NCBI GenBank assembly: GCA_031266175.1
Contig: JAISBN010000087.1
Location: 1-52,311 of the forward strand
Reading direction: 5' to 3'
Length of the DNA stretch: 52,311 bases
Origin: Treponema sp.
Lineage (GTDB): Bacteria > Spirochaetota > Spirochaetia > Treponematales > Breznakiellaceae
Position 1 is the stretch's first letter, and every line of letters begins with the position of its first letter. Shown in pieces: positions 42,247-51,774 of the stretch. The position numbers and the translations under genes were made by a program. The notes beneath the pieces were generated by a model. That model was given only the letters and a program-made list of their open reading frames with translations, ran no database searches and was not told where the DNA came from.

Positions 42247-42891
42247 CTAAAACCCCAGATCCTTCCCGATCAGGATCACTTTGATCCGGCCCGCGGGTTT
42301 ACAGATCCGGGTAATGACAAACTGGGCGCAGATGCTGTCCCGGCTCTTACAGTCGCCGCAGGCGCCGTTTATATTACAGGGAGTTTTAACCGCGGGAAAG
42401 CGCTGGATATTAAGGGGCGCCGCAAGATGCCGGGCCCGGCTGACAGCGTCATCCAGGGTTTTTACCACCTTGTTGATCCCCGTTACCACGATTACCTGTT
42501 TCGGACCGTAACAGAGCGCCGCCACCCGGTTGCCGTTACCGTCAATATTAACCAGCTGGCCGTCTTCGCTTAAGGCGTTGGTACCCATCAAAAAGGTATC
42601 GCAGAGCAGGGCCTGCCGCATCAGGTCTACCTTTTCTTCCGGACTTTTTGCCGCATCCCGGTTAATCAGCCTGTAGCCCCGTTCGGCAGCCTGGCTGTAG
42701 AGATCCAGCGCCTTGGCTGTCGCGGAACCGCCCCAGGCAATAACGTGATCCCGGGGAATAAGGGAAAAAACCTTTTCGGTTGCTTCGGGAATATCGTTAA
42801 CATACCAGGCTTCAAAATACCGTGCTTCCAGCGCTTTGACCACCAGGGGCCCCAGCTTGTCGTTCCGTAAATCATACATTGATTTTTCCAT
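42247..42891 (-). CDS. LUD-domain protein (DUF162, lactate-utilisation type)
   Basis: The protein has 214 residues. The family core is visible in 'DHVIAWGGSATAKALDL', 'DTFLMGTNALSEDGQLVNIDGNGNRVAALCYGPKQVIVVTGINKVV', which resembles the sugar/acyl-binding fold of LutC/YkgG-type proteins. The C-terminus has four Cys in 'CNINGACGDCKSRDSIC', likely a metal or redox centre. AAGGAGG lies before the ATG at 42891. It is the first gene of the minus-strand trio and divergent from the EamA gene. Free-standing LUD proteins have no settled function. Confidence 0.85.
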   Translation of the reverse strand: MEKSMYDLRNDKLGPLVVKALEARYFEAWYVNDIPEATEKVFSLIPRDHVIAWGGSATAKALDLYSQAAERGYRLINRDAAKSPEEKVDLMRQALLCDTFLMGTNALSEDGQLVNIDGNGNRVAALCYGPKQVIVVTGINKVVKTLDDAVSRARHLAAPLNIQRFPAVKTPCNINGACGDCKSRDSICAQFVITRICKPAGRIKVILIGKDLGF

Positions 42892-42948
42892 AACCGCAAA
42901 CCTCCTTTTTCACTATACCAAAGAAGACTTTTTCGTTACTATGGGGTT

Positions 42949-43950
42949 ATGCCCGCAATACAAGTGCCGCCTGTGGAGTTGTCTGCAAAGACGCTGTCCG
43001 GGGACCGTAAAGCCGCCGTTCTGGCCAACAGTATTTGCGTTTTATTTTGGGGCTTTTCGTTTATCTCCATAAAAATTACCGTTCCGGTTTTTCCTCCCAT
43101 GACTCTGGGGGCCGTTCGTTTTGCCATAGCCATCGCGCTGCTCTTTGTTATGTACCGGCTGGCGGAAAAGCCTGACGGCGGCAGCCGCGGCAGGCTGAAA
43201 GAGGATATGCCCTTCCTTGCCGGATCGGGCCTGGCGGGGGTTACGTTTTATTTTTTCTGCGAAAACAACGGCGTGGCCCTGGTTACCGCGTCGGAAGCTT
43301 CCCTCATGGTAGCGCTTATTCCGGTCCTGACCATGATCACCGAATGGTGCGCCGCGAAACTGCTGCGCACAAACAGCAGGACCCTGAAACGGCGGCATTG
43401 GCTGGGGGCGTTTATTTCCGTAACCGGAATAATCCTGGTAGTACAGGTTTCTTTTGCCCTTTCGGGAAATATCTCCGGCTATCTTTTCATGGGAGGAGCG
43501 GCCCTGTGCTGGGTATTGTACGGTTTTTTGACCAAGCCTCTTTTCAGCCGGAACCGCTCACGGATTTATATCGTCTTCTGGCAGAATTTTTTCGGCTTCC
43601 TGGGCTTTCTTCCCTTTGCCGCCCTGGAATATAAAGCCTGGGGAACGCCTGACGCGATCGTCATTCTGCATGTACTTTTTTTGGCGATCTGCTGTTCCGC
43701 TCTGGGCTATTGGCTTTATGCCCATGCCCTTAAAGTATTGGGCATATCCGTTTCCGCAGTTTTTATCAACCTGATACCGGTGGTAACGGTTATCGCCGGG
43801 TTTTTTATCCAGGGAGAACGGCTGTCGGGCCTCCAGTGGGCGGGAGCGGCCCTGGTGCTTACGGGGGTATATTTGGCTGTTTCACCCCAACATCCATTTC
43901 CCGAAACCGCGGCAAAAGGCCATCGGGCCCATGGAGCCCCGCCCGCATAA
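42949..43950 (+). CDS. EamA-family (DMT) permease
   Basis: The protein has 333 residues with ten predicted transmembrane helices arranged as two EamA repeats ('NSICVLFWGFSFISIKITVPVFPPMTLGAVRFAIAIALL', then 'GYLFMGGAALCWVLYGFLTKPLF'). It exports or imports small metabolites, often amino acids or nucleotides; the substrate cannot be predicted. The start at 42949 follows GGGG at close spacing. It is divergent from the LUD gene across 57 bases. It faces the ogt gene at its 3' end. Confidence 0.87.
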   Translation: MPAIQVPPVELSAKTLSGDRKAAVLANSICVLFWGFSFISIKITVPVFPPMTLGAVRFAIAIALLFVMYRLAEKPDGGSRGRLKEDMPFLAGSGLAGVTFYFFCENNGVALVTASEASLMVALIPVLTMITEWCAAKLLRTNSRTLKRRHWLGAFISVTGIILVVQVSFALSGNISGYLFMGGAALCWVLYGFLTKPLFSRNRSRIYIVFWQNFFGFLGFLPFAALEYKAWGTPDAIVILHVLFLAICCSALGYWLYAHALKVLGISVSAVFINLIPVVTVIAGFFIQGERLSGLQWAGAALVLTGVYLAVSPQHPFPETAAKGHRAHGAPPA

Positions 43951-43970
43951 TATGGCTTCGCGGCAATATA

Positions 43971-44465
43971 CTAAATAACGCCTTCCAATTGTAACAGTTT
44001 TGTTTTTGCTGCAATGCCGCCCGCGTATCCCGTAAGACTACCGCTTTTCCCTATTACCCGGTGACAGGGAATTAAAACAGAGATGGGATTATGGCCGACC
44101 GCGCCGCCGACTGCCCGGGCAGACATATGCCTGTCTTTGTTTTCCAATTCAAATTGTTTTGCCAGTTCCCCGTAGGTTGTGGTTTTCCCATAAGGAATTT
44201 TACAAAGATTATTCCATATTGATTTTTGAAAGGGGCTTCCTTTAGGCATAAGCGGCGGCATGAAACCCGGTTTTTTGCCTGAAAAATAAACATCCAGCCA
44301 CTTCCGGACATCTTCAAATACAGGCAGATTTTGTTCCGAAACATCTTTTCCCAATGTTTTTGCAAAATATTTTTGCCCCTCAATCCAGAGGCCGCAAATA
44401 TTTTTACCATCGCTTGATACGGTGAGCGTCCCCACCGGCGATTTAATTTTGTGAATGTATTCCAT
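43971..44465 (-). CDS. ogt: Methylated-DNA-protein-cysteine methyltransferase
   Basis: The protein has 164 residues. It moves the alkyl group of O6-alkylguanine to its own cysteine. The active-site motif is 'PCHRVIGKSGSLTGYAGG' (about residues 133-150). The helix-turn-helix region 'IPYGKTTTYGELAKQF' precedes it, and the small N-terminal domain is present. The start has AAGGAG at good spacing. It is convergent with the EamA gene. Confidence 0.94.
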   Translation of the reverse strand: MEYIHKIKSPVGTLTVSSDGKNICGLWIEGQKYFAKTLGKDVSEQNLPVFEDVRKWLDVYFSGKKPGFMPPLMPKGSPFQKSIWNNLCKIPYGKTTTYGELAKQFELENKDRHMSARAVGGAVGHNPISVLIPCHRVIGKSGSLTGYAGGIAAKTKLLQLEGVI

Positions 44466-44511
44466 GATTTTCTCCTTATCTGTATTTTGATGGGTCCATT
44501 AAAAACGTTCT

Positions 44512-45537
44512 TTACTGTACCTTGAATTTGGATACTTCCACCGCCAGATCATTGGTGTTTTCCCTGTTGGAGGCGCTGATGCCGTTGATCCGGCTGACCG
44601 CCCCGTTTATCTGGTCCGCGCTCAGGGCCATTTCGTTAATGCTGTTGATTATTTCCGACTGTTTGGCTATCTCCCGAATATCCTGTGATACCTTCTCAAG
44701 GCCCGAACGGCCCGTTTCGGAAGCTTCTATCAGTTCCGTTACGTTTTCCGTATTCCGGATAAGGGTCCGGGTGACGCTTTGTATGTTTGCCAGCATCTCT
44801 TCAATGGCCGACGATGACCGGGAAACACTGTCGGTCTGCTGTTCCACATGGCCGTTCAGCCTGTCGATATTAACCGTAACCTGTTCCATGGTCGCGTTGG
44901 TTTCGGTAATGCCGGCGGCCTGATGCATCACTTTGCTTTTGATGTTCCGGGTATTGGCGGTAATCTGGTTAATTGCCGCGGCAGTTTGTTCCACGCTGGA
45001 AGCCAGCTCGTTCCCCACGCCGGAAAGAACTCTGCTTTTATCTTTAATGGTAATAATCAGCCAGCCCCAGTCTTCCTGATAGGTCATGTTGCTGTACTCG
45101 GTCCGCCGGGTTTTCCAACATTTCATAAAAGCCGGATCATAGCCCGACACATCGGACTCATCTCCCAGGGCGGAAAATTCTTCATCCCCCGGCGGAACGC
45201 TGCCGTCGATAATGAAAAGAGAGGTATCGCCGTTCACCGGACCCATGGTATAAAGATATTTGGCGGTGGAATAGTTTTTGACGGTTAAAAGCTCAATCCT
45301 GGTTTTTTCATAAAACGGATCTTCCGCATCCATGGTAGAAAGCAGCCTTTCAAAAGCATCGCCGTCAATCAGCGAAGCGGCTTCTTCGGTCATAAAAACA
45401 CCCTGCTCTATAAAAAACCGGGATACTGTTCTCGATGTCTGGTACATGGCTATGATCGACGTGACCGCGCACAACGCAAAAACAAACAGGCAAAAGGAAA
45501 GGGCAAAACGGAACCTGATGGAATGCAGTAATTTCAT
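44512..45537 (-). CDS. Methyl-accepting chemotaxis-like protein without the signalling tip
   Basis: The protein has 341 residues. The membrane helix 'FALSFCLFVFALCAVTSIIAMY' is followed by a sensor region with 'EDWGWLIITIKDKS', but no second helix or HAMP domain is evident. The cytoplasmic part has typical MCP helix sequences ('SSVEQTAAAINQITANTRNI') and the treponemal end 'NSINEMALSADQINGAVSRINGIS', 'EVSKFKVQ'. Between 'DIREIAKQSE' and 'IINSINEMALSAD' the whole hairpin tip ('NLLSMNAAIEAAHAGExGKGFAVVA') is missing, without loss of frame. I start at 45537 ('MKLLHS'), which has GGAG upstream. The ORF-track extension belongs to the next gene. Confidence 0.8.
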   Translation of the reverse strand: MKLLHSIRFRFALSFCLFVFALCAVTSIIAMYQTSRTVSRFFIEQGVFMTEEAASLIDGDAFERLLSTMDAEDPFYEKTRIELLTVKNYSTAKYLYTMGPVNGDTSLFIIDGSVPPGDEEFSALGDESDVSGYDPAFMKCWKTRRTEYSNMTYQEDWGWLIITIKDKSRVLSGVGNELASSVEQTAAAINQITANTRNIKSKVMHQAAGITETNATMEQVTVNIDRLNGHVEQQTDSVSRSSSAIEEMLANIQSVTRTLIRNTENVTELIEASETGRSGLEKVSQDIREIAKQSEIINSINEMALSADQINGAVSRINGISASNRENTNDLAVEVSKFKVQ

Positions 45538-45539
45538 GG

Positions 45540-46847
45540 TTATGCTCTCCAAACTATCCATAAAAACAGCGCCGATACGGAAGTTGTCAGCACCGTAAAA
45601 GGAAGGCCGATTCTGATCCACTGGACAAAGCTTAATTTGACATTTTGTTTTCGCAGGATGCCTGCGGACACTACGTTGGCGGAGGCCCCAAAGGGCGTCA
45701 GGTTCCCCCCCATGCAAGAGCCGATAAGCAGGGCAAACAGGTACAGTTCCGGCTTTAAGGAAAGTTCCTGCGCCAGCGAAGCCGCCACGGGAAGCATGAC
45801 GACAATGTAGGGCACGTTGTCTACAAAACCGGAAATAAGGGTAGATACCCCCAGGATAAGAACAAAGCCCAAAAGGACGTTGGAACCCACGATGCGTGAA
45901 AGAAAGGCGGCAAAGTCTTCCAGCAGCCCCACCGAGGCAACGGCTCCCACCACCACGAAAATACCGATAAGGAAAAAGGCCGTATCCCAGTCCAGGCCCT
46001 TTACCAGTTCCAGAACCCTGGCGGAACTTTCCTTCTGTATCCACCGGTACCAGATAATGCCCGCCAGGGCCAGGACAACGACGATAAGCCCCGAAGCCAG
46101 GGAAATGCCGCCGTAGAAAAAGGAAGCGCCGGCCAGGCCCAGGATCATCAGAATCAGAAGCCAGGCGGGAACCATGGAGCGGATGGTTTCTTTTTCCACG
46201 GTAACTTTTTTCCCGCCGTTTTTGGCAAAGATCCGGTAAAAGAACAGGGCCCCCACGATTAAGCCCGCCTGGACGGCAAAGAAGATCGCGGGTTTTCCTT
46301 CGTAGACAAAAAAGTCATTGAAACCGTAATTCGCATAATCCGCAAAGATCATCGAAGGGGGATCGCCCACCAGGGTGGCGGTCCCCTCCAGGTTTGCCAT
46401 AACCGCCAGGCCCACCATAAAATTCCCGGGGTTAAGCTTAAGCTTGTTACAGAGCGCCAGGGCGATAGGGGCCATCACCAGCACGGTGGCAACGTTTTCC
46501 ACGAAGGCGCTGATAATCCCCGTCATGACCAGGATCAGCACCATGGCGACACCCACATTGGGGGAATGGTTAACGATGGAATCGGCAATCACCGCGGGAA
46601 CCCTGGAATAGATAAAAAGTTCGGCAATCACCAGGCTTCCCACAAAGATCATCAGAACGTCCCAGTTGATAAGTTCGGTTCCCGCTTCCCGGATAAGGGA
46701 AAGGATTGTATCCCCCGGGGTAAGGGACCGGAACAGTATCATCAGCAGGGCCGCCCCCAGGGCACTCCAGGACTTTCTGTCGGGGAAAATAACGATAAGC
46801 GCGTACATCAAAACAGCCAGGCCAAGCACAATCCATTTGACGGGCAT
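45540..46847 (-). CDS. ArsB/NhaD/CitM-type ion transporter
   Basis: The protein has 435 residues with about eleven helices. The family signature regions are seen twice: 'GIISAFVENVATVLVMAPIALAL' and 'LISGFVDNVPYIVVMLPVAASL', each with an Asn/Asp in a hairpin loop, plus 'ATLVGDPPSMIFADYANYGFNDFF' and 'GNLTPFGASANVVS'. The ion-transporter superfamily carries arsenite, Na+/H+ or dicarboxylates; the cargo cannot be read. AAGGAG lies before the ATG. It stops 2 bases before the MCP-like gene, so both form one transcript. It is divergent from coaW. Confidence 0.9.
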   Translation of the reverse strand: MPVKWIVLGLAVLMYALIVIFPDRKSWSALGAALLMILFRSLTPGDTILSLIREAGTELINWDVLMIFVGSLVIAELFIYSRVPAVIADSIVNHSPNVGVAMVLILVMTGIISAFVENVATVLVMAPIALALCNKLKLNPGNFMVGLAVMANLEGTATLVGDPPSMIFADYANYGFNDFFVYEGKPAIFFAVQAGLIVGALFFYRIFAKNGGKKVTVEKETIRSMVPAWLLILMILGLAGASFFYGGISLASGLIVVVLALAGIIWYRWIQKESSARVLELVKGLDWDTAFFLIGIFVVVGAVASVGLLEDFAAFLSRIVGSNVLLGFVLILGVSTLISGFVDNVPYIVVMLPVAASLAQELSLKPELYLFALLIGSCMGGNLTPFGASANVVSAGILRKQNVKLSFVQWIRIGLPFTVLTTSVSALFLWIVWRA

Positions 46848-46916
46848 AACAACTCCTTTTAAATTATGCTGCTTTAGACTATATTAAAACATATAAAGAG
46901 ATAAAAAGGATAGCTC

Positions 46917-47735
46917 ATGATTATCGGCATAGATATAGGCAGCACTACCACAAAAGCGGTTTCCATCCACGGCGGCCGGGTGATCCACAAAATCAAAACC
47001 AGGGCCCTGGACGCGGTAACCTCCGCCACCGGAGCTTTCGGCAAGATGATCGTGGAAAACAGCATCAAAATCGGCGACATAAAACGGATCATGATAACCG
47101 GAGCGGGAGCTACCAAGCTGAAGGATGATCTCTTCGGCATACCCACCGGCAAGGCTGATGAAATCAAATCCATCGGCATCGGGGGCATGTTTCTGGCGGG
47201 CAGGGATAACATCATCATCGCCAATGTGGGTACTGGTACGGCGATTATTGACGCCCGGGGCGACAGTATTTCCCACATGGGCGGTTCCGGTGTGGGGGGC
47301 GGCACAATCCTGGGGCTGGCGAAAAAACTGCTTTCCCTGTCGGAATTCAGCGGGGTAATGGAACTGGCGGCCCAGGGAAGGCTGAACCAGGTAGACCTGC
47401 TGATGGAAGACATTATGGAAACGGGCTTAAGCTTTCTGAACAGGGAAAGTACCGCCTCCAACTTCGGGAAAATGCTGGACAGCGCCCGGAACGAAGACAT
47501 TGCCCTGGGGCTGATCAACATGGTATATCAGGTAATCGGCATGCTTGCGGTCTTTGCCGCGAAAAGTAAAAATACCAGCCAGGTCATGGTTACCGGAAAC
47601 GGCAGCGGCAACCTGATTGGCCGGCGGATACTGGGTGAAATTACCGCCATGTACAATGTACATTTTGAATACCCGGAAAACGCCGAATACACCACCGCCA
47701 TTGGAGCGGGCCTTTCCTGGGAACAGTGCCTGTGA
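46917..47735 (+). CDS. coaW: Type II pantothenate kinase
   Basis: The protein has 272 residues and an actin-like (ASKHA) fold. It phosphorylates pantothenate, the first step of coenzyme A synthesis. The phosphate loop is 'GIDIGSTTTKAV' (residues 4-15), with 'MITGAGATKL', 'SHMGGSGVGGGTILGLAKKL' and 'ARNEDIALGLINMVYQVIGML', which are type II PanK features. AAGGA stands 7 bases before the ATG. The stop overlaps lrgA (GTGA). Treponemes usually use a type III enzyme, so this may be a paralogue with another role. Confidence 0.85.
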   Translation: MIIGIDIGSTTTKAVSIHGGRVIHKIKTRALDAVTSATGAFGKMIVENSIKIGDIKRIMITGAGATKLKDDLFGIPTGKADEIKSIGIGGMFLAGRDNIIIANVGTGTAIIDARGDSISHMGGSGVGGGTILGLAKKLLSLSEFSGVMELAAQGRLNQVDLLMEDIMETGLSFLNRESTASNFGKMLDSARNEDIALGLINMVYQVIGMLAVFAAKSKNTSQVMVTGNGSGNLIGRRILGEITAMYNVHFEYPENAEYTTAIGAGLSWEQCL

Positions 47736-48085
47736 AGATACTGCGCCAGCTTGCGATTATTCTGCTGTTCGGCTGCGCTGGGGAGGTCCTTTCCCGCTTT
47801 TTACCGGCGAGGCTTCCTGCCAGCGTTTGGGGACTTCTCCTGATGCTGATTTTTCTGGGCCTGCGGATTTTAAAGCCCGAACATCTGGGAGCAAGCGCCG
47901 ATTTCCTCAGCGCCAACATGGCTTTTTTCTTTCTGCCCGCGGCGGTAACTATCCTTGAAAATTTCGGACTCCTGTGGCCGGTACTGTTCAAGTTTATTGT
48001 GATATGCTTTGCCGGAGCGGCGGTGACCTTTGCCGTTAGCTACAGTACGGTGCGGCTTATCAGGTTTCTTATGGAGAGGCGTTGA
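47732..48085 (+). CDS. lrgA: LrgA/CidA-type holin-like membrane protein
   Basis: The protein has 117 residues with four helices; it is the small partner of the LrgAB/CidAB system. The sequence 'ILLFGCAGEVLSRFLPARLPASVWGLLLMLIFL' is typical. GTG 47732 overlaps the coaW stop, and its own stop overlaps the lrgB start region. LrgAB proteins affect lysis and have been linked to pyruvate uptake in some bacteria. Confidence 0.92.
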   Translation: MKILRQLAIILLFGCAGEVLSRFLPARLPASVWGLLLMLIFLGLRILKPEHLGASADFLSANMAFFFLPAAVTILENFGLLWPVLFKFIVICFAGAAVTFAVSYSTVRLIRFLMERR

Positions 48086-48087
48086 TT

Positions 48088-48771
48088 ATGGAAGCCTTCT
48101 TGTCGCTGCCCGCGGTGGGCATTGTTGTCAGCATTATCTGTTTTGGTATCGGCTGCCGGATTAGGGAAAAACTGCCCTCCCCCCTGACTAATCCCCTGAT
48201 CATCGCCAATATACTGATCATCCTGGTGGTGATCTATACGCCCCTGACTATTGAACGGTACCGGAAGGGCGGGGATATTATCACCATGTTTATTATCCCC
48301 GTGACGGTAATACTGGCCCTGCGGATCTACCGCCAGCGGGAACTGCTCAAGGCCAACATACTGCCGGTTTTTGCGGGCTGTCTTGCCGGTTCCCTGGCCT
48401 CGCTGGGTTCCGCCCTGGGCCTCTGCCGGCTTTTGGCCGTTGATCCGGTGGTGACGGCATCGCTGCTTCCCAAATCGGTAACCACCGCGATTGCCCTGGA
48501 ACTGTCCGCCCGAGGGGGAGGACTCGCCGGACTTACCATTACGGCGGTGATTGTCACCGGCATGTTCAGCGCCGTTCTTTCCCCTTTATTGATAAAGACC
48601 CTGCGCCTGAAGGATCCCCTAGCCGCGGGAATCGCCATCGGAACCTCGGGCCACGCCATAGGAACCGCCGCCGCCCTGGAACTGGGAGAAGTTGAGGGCG
48701 CCATGAGCGGACTTGCCATGGCCCTGTCGGGGATCATCACCAGCCTTCTCTTCGTTCTTCTGTTCCGGTAG
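48088..48771 (+). CDS. lrgB: LrgB/CidB-type membrane protein
   Basis: The protein has about 227 residues and six or seven helices. Hallmarks are 'NPLIIANILIILVVIYTPLT', 'LLPKSVTTAIALELSARGGGLAGLT' and 'AAGIAIGTSGHAIGTAAALELGEVEGAMSGLAMAL'. GAGAGG lies ahead of the ATG at 48088; the TTG at 48082 is an alternative. It completes the coaW-lrgAB operon. Confidence 0.93.
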   Translation: MEAFLSLPAVGIVVSIICFGIGCRIREKLPSPLTNPLIIANILIILVVIYTPLTIERYRKGGDIITMFIIPVTVILALRIYRQRELLKANILPVFAGCLAGSLASLGSALGLCRLLAVDPVVTASLLPKSVTTAIALELSARGGGLAGLTITAVIVTGMFSAVLSPLLIKTLRLKDPLAAGIAIGTSGHAIGTAAALELGEVEGAMSGLAMALSGIITSLLFVLLFR

Positions 48772-48835
48772 GCCTGCGGCGGTTCATCAGCCGGGATCCG
48801 TGACTGGTATTTTTCCCTCATTTTTGGTACAGTAA

Positions 48836-50830
<1,995 letters not shown>

Positions 50831-50862
50831 ATGATTCTTCCCTCGCCGAAACCGCATTGCTC

Positions 50863-50892
50863 TTGCATATCCCATATATCCGGCGCTATACT
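50863..50892 (+). promoter_or_regulatory. Promoter at the start of the baseplate relic
   Basis: TTGCAT (50863-50868) and TATACT (50887-50892) are 18 bases apart. The -10 box ends 5 bases before the ATG at 50898, with no ribosome-binding site, so the mRNA would be leaderless. Confidence 0.5.
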
Positions 50893-50897
50893 GGCCC

Positions 50898-51330
50898 ATG
50901 GGCAAAAACCAGGTCATTGCGGGGATTATATCGGATAACCAGGACCCCGACGGATTAAACCGGATCCGGGTCTATTTTCCCTATCTGGAAGGGCCCGGGT
51001 ATGCGACTGGATACCCTACCAGACAGTTATGGCGGGGGAAGAAACCGGGACGGCGGCCCTGCCCGAAGTGGGAAGCATCGTCTTTGTCAACACGCTGGAC
51101 AAATACCGGACCAAAATGATAGCGTTCGGGACCTTGTATACCGAAAAACATCGACAGCGAAGCGGAACTGGTTACCTTTGAGACCGACAAAGACTATACG
51201 GCGGAAGCCAAAGGGGAAATCACCCTGAGGGCGGAAAAAATAACCATTACGGCGGAAGAAGAGTTCAACGCGGACGGGGAAGCGATACAGGTAAAATCAG
51301 AAAAGCCGCTGGAACTAAACGGCGATGTGG
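50898..51330 (+). pseudogene. Broken phage-baseplate/VgrG-like OB-fold protein
   Basis: The first frame reads 'MGKNQVIAGIISDNQDPDGL' and 'NRIRVYFPYLEGPG', the OB-fold start of phage baseplate V/Gp5/VgrG-type proteins. From about 51005 the next frame continues with 'DWIPYQTVMAGEETGTAALP' and 'EVGSIVFVNTLDKYRTKMIAFGTLY'. From about 51147, after an A-run, the original frame returns with 'NIDSEAELVTFETDKDYTAE' and beta-repeats such as 'ITLRAEKITITAEEEF'. Two frameshifts thus break it. It is cut at about 51330 by IS3 sequence. Confidence 0.7.
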
Positions 51331-51560
51331 AACTCCCGGTTCAAGATGTTTTCACAGACCGGAAGCCCGTGCCGGGAGTTGGTCGTCGGGATAAACTTCC
51401 GCCTCCCTTTGGCGTTTAAGCCGTTTTTCCGCATCAATCGGGCCGCTTTCTTAAGGCTTACCCGCTTCCCGCAGCTCTTCCGCAGCTCCTCCCTCACCCG
51501 CGGACTGCCGTACCGATAGTGGCGCTGCTCTTGTATCCGGCGAATAAGGTCCATGTATAA
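51330..51560 (-). mobile_element. IS3-family orfB relic
   Basis: The minus strand encodes 'DLIRRIQEQRHYRYGSPRVR', 'RVSLKKAARLMRKNGLNAKG' and 'TTNSRHGLPVCENILNREF', the N-terminal HTH_21 part of an IS3 orfB transposase. The catalytic DDE domain is absent: the reading frame ends right after 'NREF', where the baseplate relic begins. The upstream part is also lost. It is a remnant, perhaps of the same IS group as the orfA relic at 21.5 kb. Confidence 0.7.
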
Positions 51561-51695
51561 GTGGTACAAAAGCGATGCAAACAGGCGGAGATGAGGTGGT
51601 ATGAGGCCCATGCGCAAGAGATGGTAACGCTTAAGGCCAAGGAAGAAAGCGGGAATAGGGGCGCATCGGTTCGGGATTTTATCATGGCTGCCTAA
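51561..51695 (+). other. Possible coding remnant past the IS3 relic
   Basis: An open frame of 44 codons from a GTG reads '...AEMRWYEAHAQEMVTLKAKE' and ends 'ASVRDFIMAA'. It looks like a natural helical C-terminus and may be what is left of the gene downstream of the insertion. No database match can be claimed. Confidence 0.25.
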
Positions 51696-51774
51696 ATGCC
51701 CCGAAAAAAAATTGCTGATGCGGGCGGTTGACAAGTCCCCGGTTCCCGGCATAAGGTTCTATATTGGAAGAATT

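Noticed and set aside
45538-46044. N-terminal extension of the MCP-like ORF
   Set aside because: It overlaps the transporter gene in another frame; the membrane helix and ribosome-binding site support the start at 45537.
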